Positions 17,548-26,014 of a stretch of 38,094 nucleotides of DNA are shown piece after piece. Numbering within the stretch: the stretch's first letter is position 1; each line of letters begins with the position of its first letter. A program made the translations under genes and the position numbers. Origin of the DNA: Clostridiales bacterium (lineage in GTDB: Bacteria; Bacillota_A; Clostridia; Christensenellales; Christensenellaceae). The notes beneath the pieces were generated by a model. That model did not search any database and had not been told where the DNA came from. It was given only the letters and a program-made list of their open reading frames with translations. The stretch covers positions 1 through 38,094 of the forward strand of contig QANA01000018.1 of NCBI GenBank assembly GCA_003149735.1, in the 5' to 3' direction.

Positions 17548-18504
17548 ATGTATTCTTCGGAACAGCTTTTTCAAATCGGCCTCCTGCCAGTTGTCGTCTT
17601 AAACAATGCTGCACAGGCCGTTCCTCTGGCCAAAGCATTATTGGCCGGCGGCATTCCCACTGCTGAAATTACTTTCCGCACCGATGCTGCTGTCGAGAGT
17701 ATTCGGCGCATCAGTACACAAGTGCCCGAAATGTTGGTCGGTGCCGGAACCGTTACTTCCGTGTCCATGGCGGAACAGGCTGTCGCCGCAGGCGCTCGCT
17801 ATATTGTCAGCCCTGGGCTCAATACGGACGTGATTCGCTGGTGCCTTGCGCATGAAATCCCTGTTTTTCCAGGAGTGGCCACGCCCACCGAAGTTGAGCA
17901 GGCCATGGGTATGGGTCTTTCCATTCTGAAATTTTTCCCAGCCGAACAGTGTGGTGGCACGGCCATGCTGAAGGCTCTGAGTGGACCTTATCCGCAATTG
18001 CGCCTGATTCCCACCGGCGGAATCGGCCCTCAAAACCTTGCGGATTATCTGGCTCTGCCAAATGTTCTCGCCTGTGGCGGCAGTTGGATGGTTCCTGCTG
18101 CCTTAATCGAAGCAGGGGATTTTACTGCAATTTCCGCCCTCTGCCGTCAGGCCGTCGATCTTCTCATGGGTCTGCGTTTTGCACATCTGGGAATCAATAA
18201 CGCCGATGAAACAGAAGCTCGCCGTGTTGCCGCTCTGTTTTGCGCTCTGTTAGGCGTCTCCCCCGATGAGAAACCTGCGTCCATTTTTGTCGGTCCACAA
18301 GTGGAAGTCATCAAATATACTTTCCGTGGCCAAAACGGCCACATCGCGTTTTTCTGTTCCAATATCGAGCGAGCAGTATTCCATTTGCAGCAGCGTGGCA
18401 TTGCTTTTAATCCGGAAAGTTATGAATATGATGAGAAAGGCTGCCGCGTCGTCTATTTGGCTCAGGAATTCGGTGGTTTTGCTATTCATCTGGTACGTGC
18501 ATGA
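17548..18504 (+). CDS. KDPG/KHG aldolase with C-terminal VOC domain
   Basis: 318 aa, about 100 longer than a plain KDPG aldolase. Residues 1-210 are the class I aldolase (Eda/KdgA): AEITFRT with the catalytic Glu, VGAGTV, IVSPGL and the Schiff-base lysine in ILKFFPAEQCGG, then PTGGIG. It splits KDPG into pyruvate and glyceraldehyde 3-phosphate, and KHG likewise. Residues about 212-318 (from FAHLGINN to GGFAIHLVRA) read as a vicinal-oxygen-chelate (glyoxalase-type) domain with HLGIN, GHIAFF and the final FAIHL pattern. The ribosome site AGGAGG lies in the end of kdgK. The role of the added domain is unknown; it might bind a metal or sugar acid. Followed directly by a strong terminator. Confidence 0.92.
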   Translation: MYSSEQLFQIGLLPVVVLNNAAQAVPLAKALLAGGIPTAEITFRTDAAVESIRRISTQVPEMLVGAGTVTSVSMAEQAVAAGARYIVSPGLNTDVIRWCLAHEIPVFPGVATPTEVEQAMGMGLSILKFFPAEQCGGTAMLKALSGPYPQLRLIPTGGIGPQNLADYLALPNVLACGGSWMVPAALIEAGDFTAISALCRQAVDLLMGLRFAHLGINNADETEARRVAALFCALLGVSPDEKPASIFVGPQVEVIKYTFRGQNGHIAFFCSNIERAVFHLQQRGIAFNPESYEYDEKGCRVVYLAQEFGGFAIHLVRA

Positions 18505-18514
18505 GTCTTTTGCA

Positions 18515-18550
18515 AAAAAACTGCGTCCTTCTCCGAGGACGCAGTTTTTT
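18515..18550 (+). terminator. Bidirectional terminator between kdgK operon and propeller gene
   Basis: AAAAAACTGCGTCCT (18515-18529) and AGGACGCAGTTTTTT (18536-18550) are exact complements with a 6-nt loop. T-runs follow on both strands, so it serves the aldolase (+) and the propeller protein (-). Confidence 0.92.
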
Positions 18551-18553
18551 TAT

Positions 18554-20194
18554 TTATAGCAGTTCAATTCCAAAAATTTTCATACCGCGGGTACCCACAA
18601 CCAGGATATTTCCCACCACTGCCGGGCTGGCTTCAATATTCGCGCCCAACGGCAGCTGATCAAGCAGTTTTCCGGTTCGTGCATCCAGCAGATGCAGTGT
18701 TCCTGCCGAATCTCCCTGCAGCAGATAGGCTTTCCCTTCCTCATCATATACCGCCACCGGAGAGCTCCACGCATACGCTTTCATTTTATAACGCCAAACT
18801 TCCTTGCCTGTTTTCTTATCCAATGCTACCACAATTCCGTTGCGCACACTGGGCGTGCGGGCAACCGGGAAAATCATCAGATCCTCAATCTCATGCTTGC
18901 CCAATACCGGCGTCGCCTGAACACCACCAGAGATCCCGGCAATCGTATTGCAGAAGTAGGAGCGAATCCAGACATATTCACCGGTGATGGCATCCAGTTT
19001 AAAAATGGGGCAATCGCCAAGGCGCAACCGCTTGCTGGGTGACCAGTGCAGAGAAGTGCCAATATACAGATATGGATGTCCATCCTCCATAGAAAATACA
19101 GGTGAGCCATTGGTATCATCCACCACATCCTGCGTCCAGACAATACGCATGGTATTGACATCAACACACAGCATAGTGCCGCCATTATCTGCAATATACA
19201 AATAATTTTTCCACATAACCGGACTGTCTTCCATGCCCAGCCAATAGCTCTCTTCGCTGGAACGCGCCGTCTTATAGCGCAGCTTGACAAATTCATCAGG
19301 AGCGATGCGCAGTTTTCCTTCTTCATCTGTATAAGGATTCAGTTTAAATGTGTAAAGGATTCCATTCTCAGACGGTTCAAAAATATAATCTCCGAAAAAG
19401 AGCGGTGAACTGTCAAATCCACAGAACTCACGGATAGCAAAGGGATCCTGCCCACCATATTCCAGCAGCTTGCTGCAATCTTCCAGGCTATAAAGATAAG
19501 CGCGGGCGTATTCTCCCTCTCCGGCTCCTGAATCGCCGGGCCCTAAATGGAGGATTGGCAGCGAAGGGTGTACTGCTCCCGCGCCTTTAAACGGAAGCCC
19601 CACTTTCAGCACATCACGCGTAGGCGTTCCGTCTTCCAGATCCAGAAAATAGACGTTGCCATCCATCGTAGAATAAATGACTTCCCATAAAGTTTCTTTT
19701 TGTTTCTTCTCTTCATACAGGTTCATCGACTGCTTTTGTTCCTGCGTCCAATGCAGAATCAACGGCTGCCCAGTCCATCCACTGCCTGTCCAAAAACCTT
19801 TTCCATACCCTTTGGCCAGTTTTCCTGTTTCTGCACTCCACCGAATGCGCAATTTTTTTTGCTTCAATGTGGCATTGCCCAGGGCAGCACCGCTGCGCAG
19901 ATGGTCACCCCGAAAAGTGACAATCCCTTCCTGCTGTGTATACGGCTCTTTTTCGCTCACTTCCACCGGTTGCATGCGCTGATAACTCTCTGCCGGCTGG
20001 CCATCCACTTCCAACTGTGCCTCAATTCCATGCACTGCAGGCTGTGTAGCCTCTGTCGCATGCGGTATCTGCTCCTCTTCATTTACAAGCCGGAAATGCT
20101 GCAGCTTTGTAAATTTGCGAAACGGGCGCAGCAGAGCCATCACAATCAAATCAAGCGCCATCATAAAAATTCGAAATAATCTGCTGGTTTTCAC
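18554..20194 (-). CDS. Membrane-anchored PQQ-like beta-propeller protein
   Basis: 546 aa. A hydrophobic N-terminal segment (IFMMALDLIVMALL, residues about 10-23) probably anchors it, with the rest outside the cell. From about residue 90 onwards it has repeated propeller blades: VTFRGDHLRSGAA, DGNVYFLDLEDG, NYLYIADNGGTMLCVDVNTMRIVW, FKLDAITGEYVW, VVALDKKTGKEVWRY and LHLLDARTGKLLDQLP. These D/A-x-x-TG-x-x-x-W blades are those of the PQQ/BamB/quinoprotein family. No PQQ-binding catalytic residues can be assigned, so it is probably a binding or scaffold protein rather than a dehydrogenase. The start is GTG 20194 with GAGGT 6 nt upstream. It has its own promoter and diverges from the Crp regulator. 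Function unknown. Confidence 0.8.
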   Translation of the reverse strand: MKTSRLFRIFMMALDLIVMALLRPFRKFTKLQHFRLVNEEEQIPHATEATQPAVHGIEAQLEVDGQPAESYQRMQPVEVSEKEPYTQQEGIVTFRGDHLRSGAALGNATLKQKKLRIRWSAETGKLAKGYGKGFWTGSGWTGQPLILHWTQEQKQSMNLYEEKKQKETLWEVIYSTMDGNVYFLDLEDGTPTRDVLKVGLPFKGAGAVHPSLPILHLGPGDSGAGEGEYARAYLYSLEDCSKLLEYGGQDPFAIREFCGFDSSPLFFGDYIFEPSENGILYTFKLNPYTDEEGKLRIAPDEFVKLRYKTARSSEESYWLGMEDSPVMWKNYLYIADNGGTMLCVDVNTMRIVWTQDVVDDTNGSPVFSMEDGHPYLYIGTSLHWSPSKRLRLGDCPIFKLDAITGEYVWIRSYFCNTIAGISGGVQATPVLGKHEIEDLMIFPVARTPSVRNGIVVALDKKTGKEVWRYKMKAYAWSSPVAVYDEEGKAYLLQGDSAGTLHLLDARTGKLLDQLPLGANIEASPAVVGNILVVGTRGMKIFGIELL

Positions 20195-20249
20195 GTCATT
20201 ACCTCATTGATCTTTGCCGGACTTGGCTTTTCGGCATTTTTCTTTTTTT

Positions 20250-20278
20250 AGTATACCCTCTTTGCTCCATCACCGCAA
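20250..20278 (-). promoter_or_regulatory. Promoter of the propeller gene
   Basis: TTGCGG (20278-20273), 17 nt, TATACT (20255-20250) on the minus strand, about 56 nt upstream of the GTG start. Confidence 0.65.
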
Positions 20279-20306
20279 GCATTGCTGCCTCTGCTGTAAC
20301 CTTTGC

Positions 20307-20335
20307 TTGACTTTTCATATCATATTCAGTACAAT
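20307..20335 (+). promoter_or_regulatory. Promoter of the Crp/Fnr-ABC operon
   Basis: TTGACT (20307-20312), 17 nt, TACAAT (20330-20335), a near-consensus promoter whose start site falls near 20342, at the edge of a 24-bp palindrome. Confidence 0.75.
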
Positions 20336-20341
20336 GTCTAT

Positions 20342-20365
20342 AAAGTGTCTCATGTGATACACTTT
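20342..20365. promoter_or_regulatory. Palindromic operator, probably bound by the downstream Crp/Fnr protein
   Basis: The sequence is AAAGTGT-C-TCA-TG-TGA-T-ACACTTT: ten of twelve bases in each half are symmetric. It begins at the predicted transcription start and ends 2 nt before the AAAGGAG ribosome site. Size and symmetry suit a dimeric Crp/Fnr-family regulator, and the position predicts repression, most simply autorepression. Confidence 0.7.
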
Positions 20366-20379
20366 TGAAAGGAGTATTT

Positions 20380-21024
20380 ATGCCTACGGTTCAACCGACT
20401 GCCGGCGATCTGGAAATCATCAGCCAAAACCCATTGTTTTCCGGATTTTCTTTGGCAGAGATCAGCCAGCTTCTGCAAGGGCGTTGCACTATCTCCTGTC
20501 ATGAAAAACATGCGCGCCTGGATACAGGCGACCAGTTGGGTCTGCTGCTATATGGCCGGGCTTGCATTCAACAGACCGGCGAACACGGTGCTGTGTTGGA
20601 TTACATTGCCCCGCCACGAGTATTCGGCCTTGCTTCCATCTATTTGGAGCATACACAATTAAGCGAGATTTATGCGCTGACGCGCCTGCGCATGCTTTGT
20701 CTCGCCCGAAACGAAGTGGATATTCTGCTGGAAGAATCGGCCCGATTTCGCACCAATTTCCTGCGCTATTTAAGTACACGCGTGGCTTTTCTCACAGATA
20801 AATTGGAACGGCTTTCCACCATGAGCGCAGAAGATCGTCTTTTTTCCTATCTGCAAAAGCAAGCCGATGAAGAAGGGCACTACACCGTGCGCAGTATGAC
20901 AGAATTTGCCGCTCTGCTCAATATCAGTCGTGCCTCTCTATATCGGGCGATTGAACAGTTGGAGCAACGCGGGGCCTTATCTCATATCGGCAAACAATTT
21001 ACTTTGCTTTCACAGCATCCGTAA
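20380..21024 (+). CDS. Crp/Fnr-family transcriptional regulator
   Basis: 214 aa. An N-terminal cyclic-nucleotide-binding-like beta-roll (about residues 15-120, with LLYGRACIQQTGEHGAVLDYI) is followed by the dimer helix (FLTDKLERLSTMSAEDRL) and a C-terminal winged helix (about 160-214: VRSMTEFAALLNISRASLYRAIEQLEQRG). There is no N-terminal cysteine cluster of the Fnr type. The family acts as an activator or repressor responding to small ligands or redox; the ligand is not readable here. ATG 20380 is 5 nt after AAAGGAG. It heads a transcript that continues into a lipoprotein-permease-ATPase importer (gap 49 nt), so it probably controls that importer through the palindrome in front of it. Confidence 0.9.
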   Translation: MPTVQPTAGDLEIISQNPLFSGFSLAEISQLLQGRCTISCHEKHARLDTGDQLGLLLYGRACIQQTGEHGAVLDYIAPPRVFGLASIYLEHTQLSEIYALTRLRMLCLARNEVDILLEESARFRTNFLRYLSTRVAFLTDKLERLSTMSAEDRLFSYLQKQADEEGHYTVRSMTEFAALLNISRASLYRAIEQLEQRGALSHIGKQFTLLSQHP

Positions 21025-21073
21025 GGGTGTATGTAAAAATATATCAAATTCTATGAAAAAGGAGTTTTCATCC

Positions 21074-22108
21074 ATGAAATTCATGAAGCAAATTGCACTT
21101 ATGCTGGTGCTTATGTTGGCCACTTTGAGCCTTTTCGGCTGTGCCAAAGAGCCAGAGCCCGCCGAAGTTGTCTCTGACCCCACTTCCAGCATTGTAGAGC
21201 CCGAGCAAAAAGCGGATATCAGCGTTATTGCCATTTCCGGCCCCACCGGCATGGGCATGGTCAAACTGATGAAGGATAACGACGAAGGTAAAGCCGCCAA
21301 TAACTATACTTTTTCGCTCACTTCCACACCAAGCGATGTAGTCGGAAAAATCACCAATAACGAGGTAGATATCGCCGCTATTCCCGCGAACCTGGCTGCA
21401 ACGCTTTATGCCAAGACGGAAGGCAAAATTCAGATTTTGGCAATCAATACGCTGAGCAATCTGTACATCGTACAAACCGGTGAGGAAATTTCTTCCATCA
21501 AGGATCTGGAAGGTAAATCCATTGCTGTTTCCGGTCAGGGATCTACTCCGGAATATGTCCTCAACTACATTCTTGACGCCAACGATTTGGCAGACAAAGT
21601 GACAGTCAATTTCTATTCCGAACACAGTGAAGTGGTTTCTCAGTTGGCTGCCGGAAACGAAAGCATCGCTTTGCTGCCTCAGCCTTTTGTCAGCGTTGCA
21701 CAGGGTAAGCTCGAAACGCTGAGCATTGCGGTCAACATAGAAGATGCGTGGGAAGATGCCTGCAAGGTTACGGGCAGCACCGGAGATATTGTCATGGGCT
21801 GCGTGGTAGTCAGAAGTGAATTTGCCGAAGAGCATAAGGAAGCCATCGATGCTTTCCTGGCCGAGTATCTGGATTCTGTAGGTTATGTTTCTACCAATAC
21901 GGAAGAAGCCGCCAAATTGGTGGTGGAATATGGCATTATGGCCAATGAGACAATTGCCGAGACCGCTCTGCCTTCCTGCGGCATTGCCTTTATCAGCGGA
22001 ACAACCATGCGGGATTCTCTCAAGCCCTTCCTGGAAATTCTCTTTGATGCCAATCCTGCAGCAGTCGGCGGTGCGCTGCCCGATGATAATTTCTATTATC
22101 TTCCCTAA
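21074..22108 (+). CDS. ABC transporter substrate-binding lipoprotein (NMT1/TauA-like)
   Basis: 344 aa. Lipoprotein signal: KQIALMLVLMLATLSLFGC, with the lipobox Cys near residue 24. The mature part has the NMT1/SsuA/TauA-type binding fold: ISGPTGMGMVKLM, VDIAAIPANLAATLY, the SSIKDLEGKSIAVSGQGSTPEYVL segment typical of nitrate/sulfonate/taurine binding proteins, and ESIALLPQPF. The ligand is unknown. The start ATG 21074 is 9 nt after AAAAAGGAG; an ATG at 21053 overlaps that site. Permease and ATPase genes follow, and the Crp/Fnr regulator precedes it. Confidence 0.88.
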   Translation: MKFMKQIALMLVLMLATLSLFGCAKEPEPAEVVSDPTSSIVEPEQKADISVIAISGPTGMGMVKLMKDNDEGKAANNYTFSLTSTPSDVVGKITNNEVDIAAIPANLAATLYAKTEGKIQILAINTLSNLYIVQTGEEISSIKDLEGKSIAVSGQGSTPEYVLNYILDANDLADKVTVNFYSEHSEVVSQLAAGNESIALLPQPFVSVAQGKLETLSIAVNIEDAWEDACKVTGSTGDIVMGCVVVRSEFAEEHKEAIDAFLAEYLDSVGYVSTNTEEAAKLVVEYGIMANETIAETALPSCGIAFISGTTMRDSLKPFLEILFDANPAAVGGALPDDNFYYLP

Positions 22109-22124
22109 TTGTTAATTCATTCAG

Positions 22125-22154
22125 AAAAGCGGCGCGATTTCTTGCGCCGCTTTT
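22125..22154 (+). terminator. Intercistronic hairpin between binding protein and permease
   Basis: AAAAGCGGCGC (22125-22135) pairs with GCGCCGCTTTT (22144-22154), followed by only four T's. Such a weak terminator or mRNA-stabilising hairpin after a binding-protein gene commonly keeps the binding protein in excess over the membrane subunits. Confidence 0.65.
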
Positions 22155-22171
22155 GCCGTTTCGGAGGAACC

Positions 22172-22924
22172 ATGCGTAAATCTCTGCAATCTCTGTTCAT
22201 TCTGTTTTTCTGGCTGGGCCTCTGGCAAGCCGCCAGCATGCTTGTCGGACAAGAGCTGCTTATCCCCTCCCCCCTGACTGTTTTTTATCGCCTGCTTGCC
22301 TTAGGGCAGACAACATATTTTTGGCGCTCCATTGCCGCCACATTGCTCCGCATTCTGGTGGGATATTTGCTTGGCATAGTGATAGGTACCCTCCTGGGCG
22401 CCCTTACCTGGCGTTTCGGATTTGCGCGCCGGTTGCTGCATCCGCTTCTGATGATAGTGCGTTCCACACCTGTAAGTTCTTTCATTATTCTGGTGCTGTT
22501 ATGGATCGCCACCGATCTGGTGCCCGTCTTTATCAGCCTGCTGATGGTACTGGGCATTTTTTGGCAAAATATCTTTGAAGGATTAGATTCTCTGGATCAC
22601 GACTTGCTGGAAATGACTCGAGTCTATCGTTTTTCCTTTTCACAGCGGTTACGCGCCTTTTATCTGCCATCCTTGCGTCCTTTTTTTTCCTCTGCCGCCC
22701 TGGCCTCTCTGGGATTGGCCTGGAAATCCGGTGTAGCTGCGGAAGTCCTGTGTCATCCGAAATTTTCCATGGGAAAAGCTCTCTATAACGCTAAAATCTA
22801 CTTGGAGACATCTGACCTTTTTGCCTGGACAGCCATGGTTATCCTCTTGAGCATGCTGCTGGAGAAGTTAGTACGTCGGTTGTTCACTTCCAGTGCACAG
22901 AAGGAGGTTTATTCAAAAATATGA
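22172..22924 (+). CDS. ABC transporter permease (SsuC/TauC type)
   Basis: 250 aa with about six hydrophobic segments, starting SLFILFFWLGLWQAASML. It contains the BPD-type cytoplasmic EAA-like loop (EMTRVYRFSFSQRLRAFYLPSLRPFF), where the ATPase docks, and the GLAWKSGVAAEVL segment typical of nitrate/sulfonate permeases. ATG 22172 follows GGAGGAACC; earlier in-frame codons lie inside the intercistronic hairpin. It overlaps the ATPase gene by 4 nt (ATGA). Confidence 0.9.
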   Translation: MRKSLQSLFILFFWLGLWQAASMLVGQELLIPSPLTVFYRLLALGQTTYFWRSIAATLLRILVGYLLGIVIGTLLGALTWRFGFARRLLHPLLMIVRSTPVSSFIILVLLWIATDLVPVFISLLMVLGIFWQNIFEGLDSLDHDLLEMTRVYRFSFSQRLRAFYLPSLRPFFSSAALASLGLAWKSGVAAEVLCHPKFSMGKALYNAKIYLETSDLFAWTAMVILLSMLLEKLVRRLFTSSAQKEVYSKI

Positions 22925-23532
22925 CATTACAGTTCCTTCACGTCTCAAAAACATTCAAGAACCTGCCCGTATTACAGGATTTTTCTTTTTGTTTTGAGCA
23001 AGGCAAATCCTACTGTCTTATGGGACCTTCCGGATGCGGAAAAAGTACACTTTTGCGCCTGGCTTGTGGTCTGCTGCCGCCAGACAGCGGTCGCATTATC
23101 GGCACAGAAAACCGCTTTTCCTATGTCTTTCAGGAAAATCGGCTTTTGCCCTGGTATACGGCACGGCAAAACATTGAGTTGGTCTGCCGGCGCCGTTCTG
23201 CCGAATACTGGTTGGAGGCCGTCGGCCTGAAAGCATTTGGCGATACGCTTCCATCAGCGCTTTCCGGTGGTATGCGCCGTCGGGTCGCTCTTGCGCGTGC
23301 CCTGGCAGCCGATGGACAGATTTATCTGTTTGACGAACCGTTTACCGGCCTGGACGCAGAACGCCGTGAGGAAATTATTTCCCTCATCCGTCAATATACA
23401 ACCGGTCATTTATGCCTATATACTTCTCACGATTCTCTGGAAGCCGAAAAAATAGCCGCAGAAGTGCTGTATTTTACCGGACCACCTCTGCAGCCAATAT
23501 CTCCTTTATACAAAAATAATTTCGATAAATAA
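22921..23532 (+). CDS. ABC transporter ATP-binding protein (SsuB/TauB type)
   Basis: 203 aa, short for the family (usually about 240-260). All core motifs are present: Walker A GPSGCGKST, Q-loop FQENRLLPW, signature LSGGMRRRVALARAL, Walker B IYLFDEPF, D-loop GLDA and the switch His in YTSHD. It powers import through the preceding permease. Start ATG overlaps the permease stop. The stop codon lies inside the first NrdR box of the next operon. The shortness is at the C-terminus, which ends soon after the H-loop. Confidence 0.93.
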   Translation: MTLQFLHVSKTFKNLPVLQDFSFCFEQGKSYCLMGPSGCGKSTLLRLACGLLPPDSGRIIGTENRFSYVFQENRLLPWYTARQNIELVCRRRSAEYWLEAVGLKAFGDTLPSALSGGMRRRVALARALAADGQIYLFDEPFTGLDAERREEIISLIRQYTTGHLCLYTSHDSLEAEKIAAEVLYFTGPPLQPISPLYKNNFDK

Positions 23533-23577
23533 CTAAATATAGTATGTCAATACATATTGACATACTATATTTAGTAT
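23530..23577. promoter_or_regulatory. Paired NrdR boxes forming a 44-bp perfect palindrome
   Basis: Arms 23532-23552 and 23555-23575 are exact 21-bp inverted copies around CA. Each half contains a NrdR-box core, CTAAATATAG (23533-23542) and CTATATTTAG (23565-23574). Both fit the known consensus CwAtATaTwG, and the cores are 32 bp apart (three helical turns), the spacing NrdR uses. The second box sits between the -35 and -10 of the nrdD promoter. NrdR represses ribonucleotide reductase genes when dATP is high; nrdR itself is outside the window. Confidence 0.85.
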
Positions 23578-23585
23578 TGTACGAT
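23557..23585 (+). promoter_or_regulatory. nrdD: nrdDG promoter
   Basis: TTGACA (23557-23562), 17 nt, TACGAT (23580-23585); start near 23592 and a leader of about 98 nt. A further odd palindrome CAATATACTATATTG (23621-23635) lies in that leader, of unknown use. Confidence 0.75.
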
Positions 23586-23689
23586 AGAATTACATATCTG
23601 CCGCGCAATCGCTTTAAATACAATATACTATATTGGCCGCGGCTTTCCAAGCACCATTTTGTATAGAACAGGAAAGAGAGGGGTTTATC

Positions 23690-26014
23690 ATGTTTCAAGC
23701 CATTATCAAACGGGATGGCAGAAGGGTTCCTTATGACATCCATAAAATTGAAGTAGCAATTCAAAAAGCTATGGAAGCCGGAGGCCGCAGCAGTCATCCA
23801 GAGGAAGCACTTGATTTGGCTCAAAAGGCTGAACAGGTGCTGACAGAAAAGTTCCCCGGAGGCGAACCGGGTGTAGAAGATATTCAGGATATCGTAGAAA
23901 CCGTTCTTATGGAAAACGGTTATCCCCTGATCGCTAAAAAATATATTCTTTACCGTGCCGAGCGCACCAGAACCCGTGAACGCAACACGCATTTGGCTCG
24001 CGCTTACGATGAAATTACTTTTGCCGATGCAGCAGACAGCGATATGAAGCGCGATAACGCTAATATCGACGGCAATACCGCCATGGGCTCCATGCTCAAA
24101 TACGGTTCGGAAGGCGCAAAAGACTACTATCTGAAAAATATTCTTTCTCCCGAGCAAAGCAGAGCACATATGGAAGGAGATATCCATATCCACGATCTGG
24201 ATTTTTATACATTGACTACAACTTGCTGCCAGATCGATTTGGTAAAGCTTTTCGCAGGCGGGTTTTCTACCGGCCACGGTTATCTGCGAGAGCCCAATGA
24301 TATTTCCAGCTATTCTGCGCTGGCCTGCATTGCCATTCAATCCAATCAGAACGATCAGCATGGTGGCCAAAGCATTCCGAATTTTGATTATGGTCTGGCC
24401 ATCGGTATTGCCAAAACCTACAAGCGTCTGTATGCTTCCAATTTTGCCAAAGCCAGTGAGTTTGCCGCGCCGGAAGCGCAACTGAGTGAACAGAAAATGC
24501 GCCAGATTATTGCCGAAATCGAGGCGGAATGCCCCGGCACTTATCCTTGCCTGGCGGGCAATGAAACATATTTCCAAATGGAAGCGCAACGTTTGGGCAG
24601 TCGTTTTTCTCAGGAGACATTGCTTTGGTTGCGCAATTTTGCCACTTCCCATGCAGAAACAGAAACCAAACGCGCTTCCGACCAGGCAATGGAGGCTTTG
24701 GTGCATAATCTGAACACCATGCATAGCCGCGCCGGTGCACAAACCCCGTTTTCTTCCATCAACTATGGTATGGACACTTCTCCCGAAGGCAGATTGGTCA
24801 TCCGCAGCATTTTAAAAGCTTGCTATGATGGCCTGGGGCATGGAGAGACTGCAATTTTCCCCATCCACATTTTCCGCGTCAAAGAAGGTGTCAACTACAA
24901 CCCCGGCGACCCCAACTACGATTTGTTCCGTCTGGCCTGCGAAGTTTCCGCAAAACGCCTGTTTCCCAACTTTTCCTTTATCGATGCGCCCTTTAATCTG
25001 CAATATTATAAAGAAGGGCATCCCGAAACGGAAATTTCCTATATGGGCTGCCGCACCAGAGTCATGGGAAATATTTACGATCCCCAAAAAGAAATCAGCT
25101 TTGGACGCGGAAATTTGAGTTTCACTTCCATCAATCTTCCCCGTATTGCCATTCGCAGCAATGGTAATCTGGAATGGTTCTTTGAGGAGCTGGAGCGCAA
25201 GATGGATTTTGTCTGTAAACAGCTTTTAGATCGCTTTGCCATCCAATGTGCAAAGCGAAAGAAGAATTATCCTTTCCTGATGGGGCAGGGCGTCTGGTTG
25301 GAATCGGATGCCTTGGGCAATGAGGATACGCTGGAACAGGTGTTACGGCATGGCACACTTTCAGTCGGCTTTATCGGCCTGGCGGAAACGTTGGTCGCTC
25401 TTACCGGAAAACATCATGGAGAATCGCCGGAAGCGCAGAATCTCGGTCTGGAAATCGTCAGCTTTATGCGCCATTATCTGGATACTTTGAGCCGCAAGAT
25501 GCAGCTGAATTTTACGCTGCTGGCTACACCTGCCGAAGGCCTTTCCGGTCGCTTTGTGCGCATGGATCGAAAAAAATTCGGTTCCATCCCCGGAGTCACC
25601 GACCGCGAATACTATACCAACAGCTTCCACATTCCTGTCTATTATCATATTTCTGCTTTTGAGAAAATTGCTCTGGAAGCTCCTTATCATGCGCTGACCA
25701 ATGCCGGGCATATTACTTATGTGGAATTGGATGGCGATACCGCCAACAATGTGGAAGCCTTCGAATCAGTAATTCGCGCCATGAAAGAAGCCGGCATCGG
25801 CTACGGTTCCGTCAATCATCCTGTTGATCGGGATCCCGTCTGCGGATATACCGGTATCATCAACGACGAATGCCCCGGTTGCGGCCGGAAAGATGACGGA
25901 AGCATCCCCATCGAACGGATTCGCCGCATCACCGGATATCTGGTTGGCACACTGGATCGTTTCAACGATGCCAAGCGTGCCGAAGAGCGGGATCGGGTGA
26001 AGCATCATGTCTGA
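23690..26014 (+). CDS. nrdD: Anaerobic (class III) ribonucleoside-triphosphate reductase
   Basis: 774 aa. Reduces NTPs to dNTPs without oxygen using a glycyl radical. Residues 1-95 form an ATP-cone (MFQAIIKRDGRRVPYDIHKIEVAI...). The catalytic core has TTTCCQIDL and ALACIAIQSNQNDQHGGQS with the active-site cysteines. The C-terminus carries the four-cysteine zinc site (CGYTGIINDECPGCG) and the glycyl-radical loop RRITGYLVGTLDRFN. ATG 23690 lies behind GAGAGGGG. It overlaps nrdG by 8 nt. The ATP-cone and upstream NrdR boxes give two layers of dATP control, on enzyme activity and on transcription. Confidence 0.98.
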   Translation: MFQAIIKRDGRRVPYDIHKIEVAIQKAMEAGGRSSHPEEALDLAQKAEQVLTEKFPGGEPGVEDIQDIVETVLMENGYPLIAKKYILYRAERTRTRERNTHLARAYDEITFADAADSDMKRDNANIDGNTAMGSMLKYGSEGAKDYYLKNILSPEQSRAHMEGDIHIHDLDFYTLTTTCCQIDLVKLFAGGFSTGHGYLREPNDISSYSALACIAIQSNQNDQHGGQSIPNFDYGLAIGIAKTYKRLYASNFAKASEFAAPEAQLSEQKMRQIIAEIEAECPGTYPCLAGNETYFQMEAQRLGSRFSQETLLWLRNFATSHAETETKRASDQAMEALVHNLNTMHSRAGAQTPFSSINYGMDTSPEGRLVIRSILKACYDGLGHGETAIFPIHIFRVKEGVNYNPGDPNYDLFRLACEVSAKRLFPNFSFIDAPFNLQYYKEGHPETEISYMGCRTRVMGNIYDPQKEISFGRGNLSFTSINLPRIAIRSNGNLEWFFEELERKMDFVCKQLLDRFAIQCAKRKKNYPFLMGQGVWLESDALGNEDTLEQVLRHGTLSVGFIGLAETLVALTGKHHGESPEAQNLGLEIVSFMRHYLDTLSRKMQLNFTLLATPAEGLSGRFVRMDRKKFGSIPGVTDREYYTNSFHIPVYYHISAFEKIALEAPYHALTNAGHITYVELDGDTANNVEAFESVIRAMKEAGIGYGSVNHPVDRDPVCGYTGIINDECPGCGRKDDGSIPIERIRRITGYLVGTLDRFNDAKRAEERDRVKHHV

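Noticed and set aside
18554..20194. PQQ-dependent dehydrogenase
   Set aside because: Blade repeats are present, but no catalytic or cofactor-binding residues of quinoprotein dehydrogenases can be identified.
23474..24742. Open frame of 422 codons on the minus strand
   Set aside because: It is antisense to nrdD and crosses the NrdR boxes and promoter; nrdD is unmistakable.
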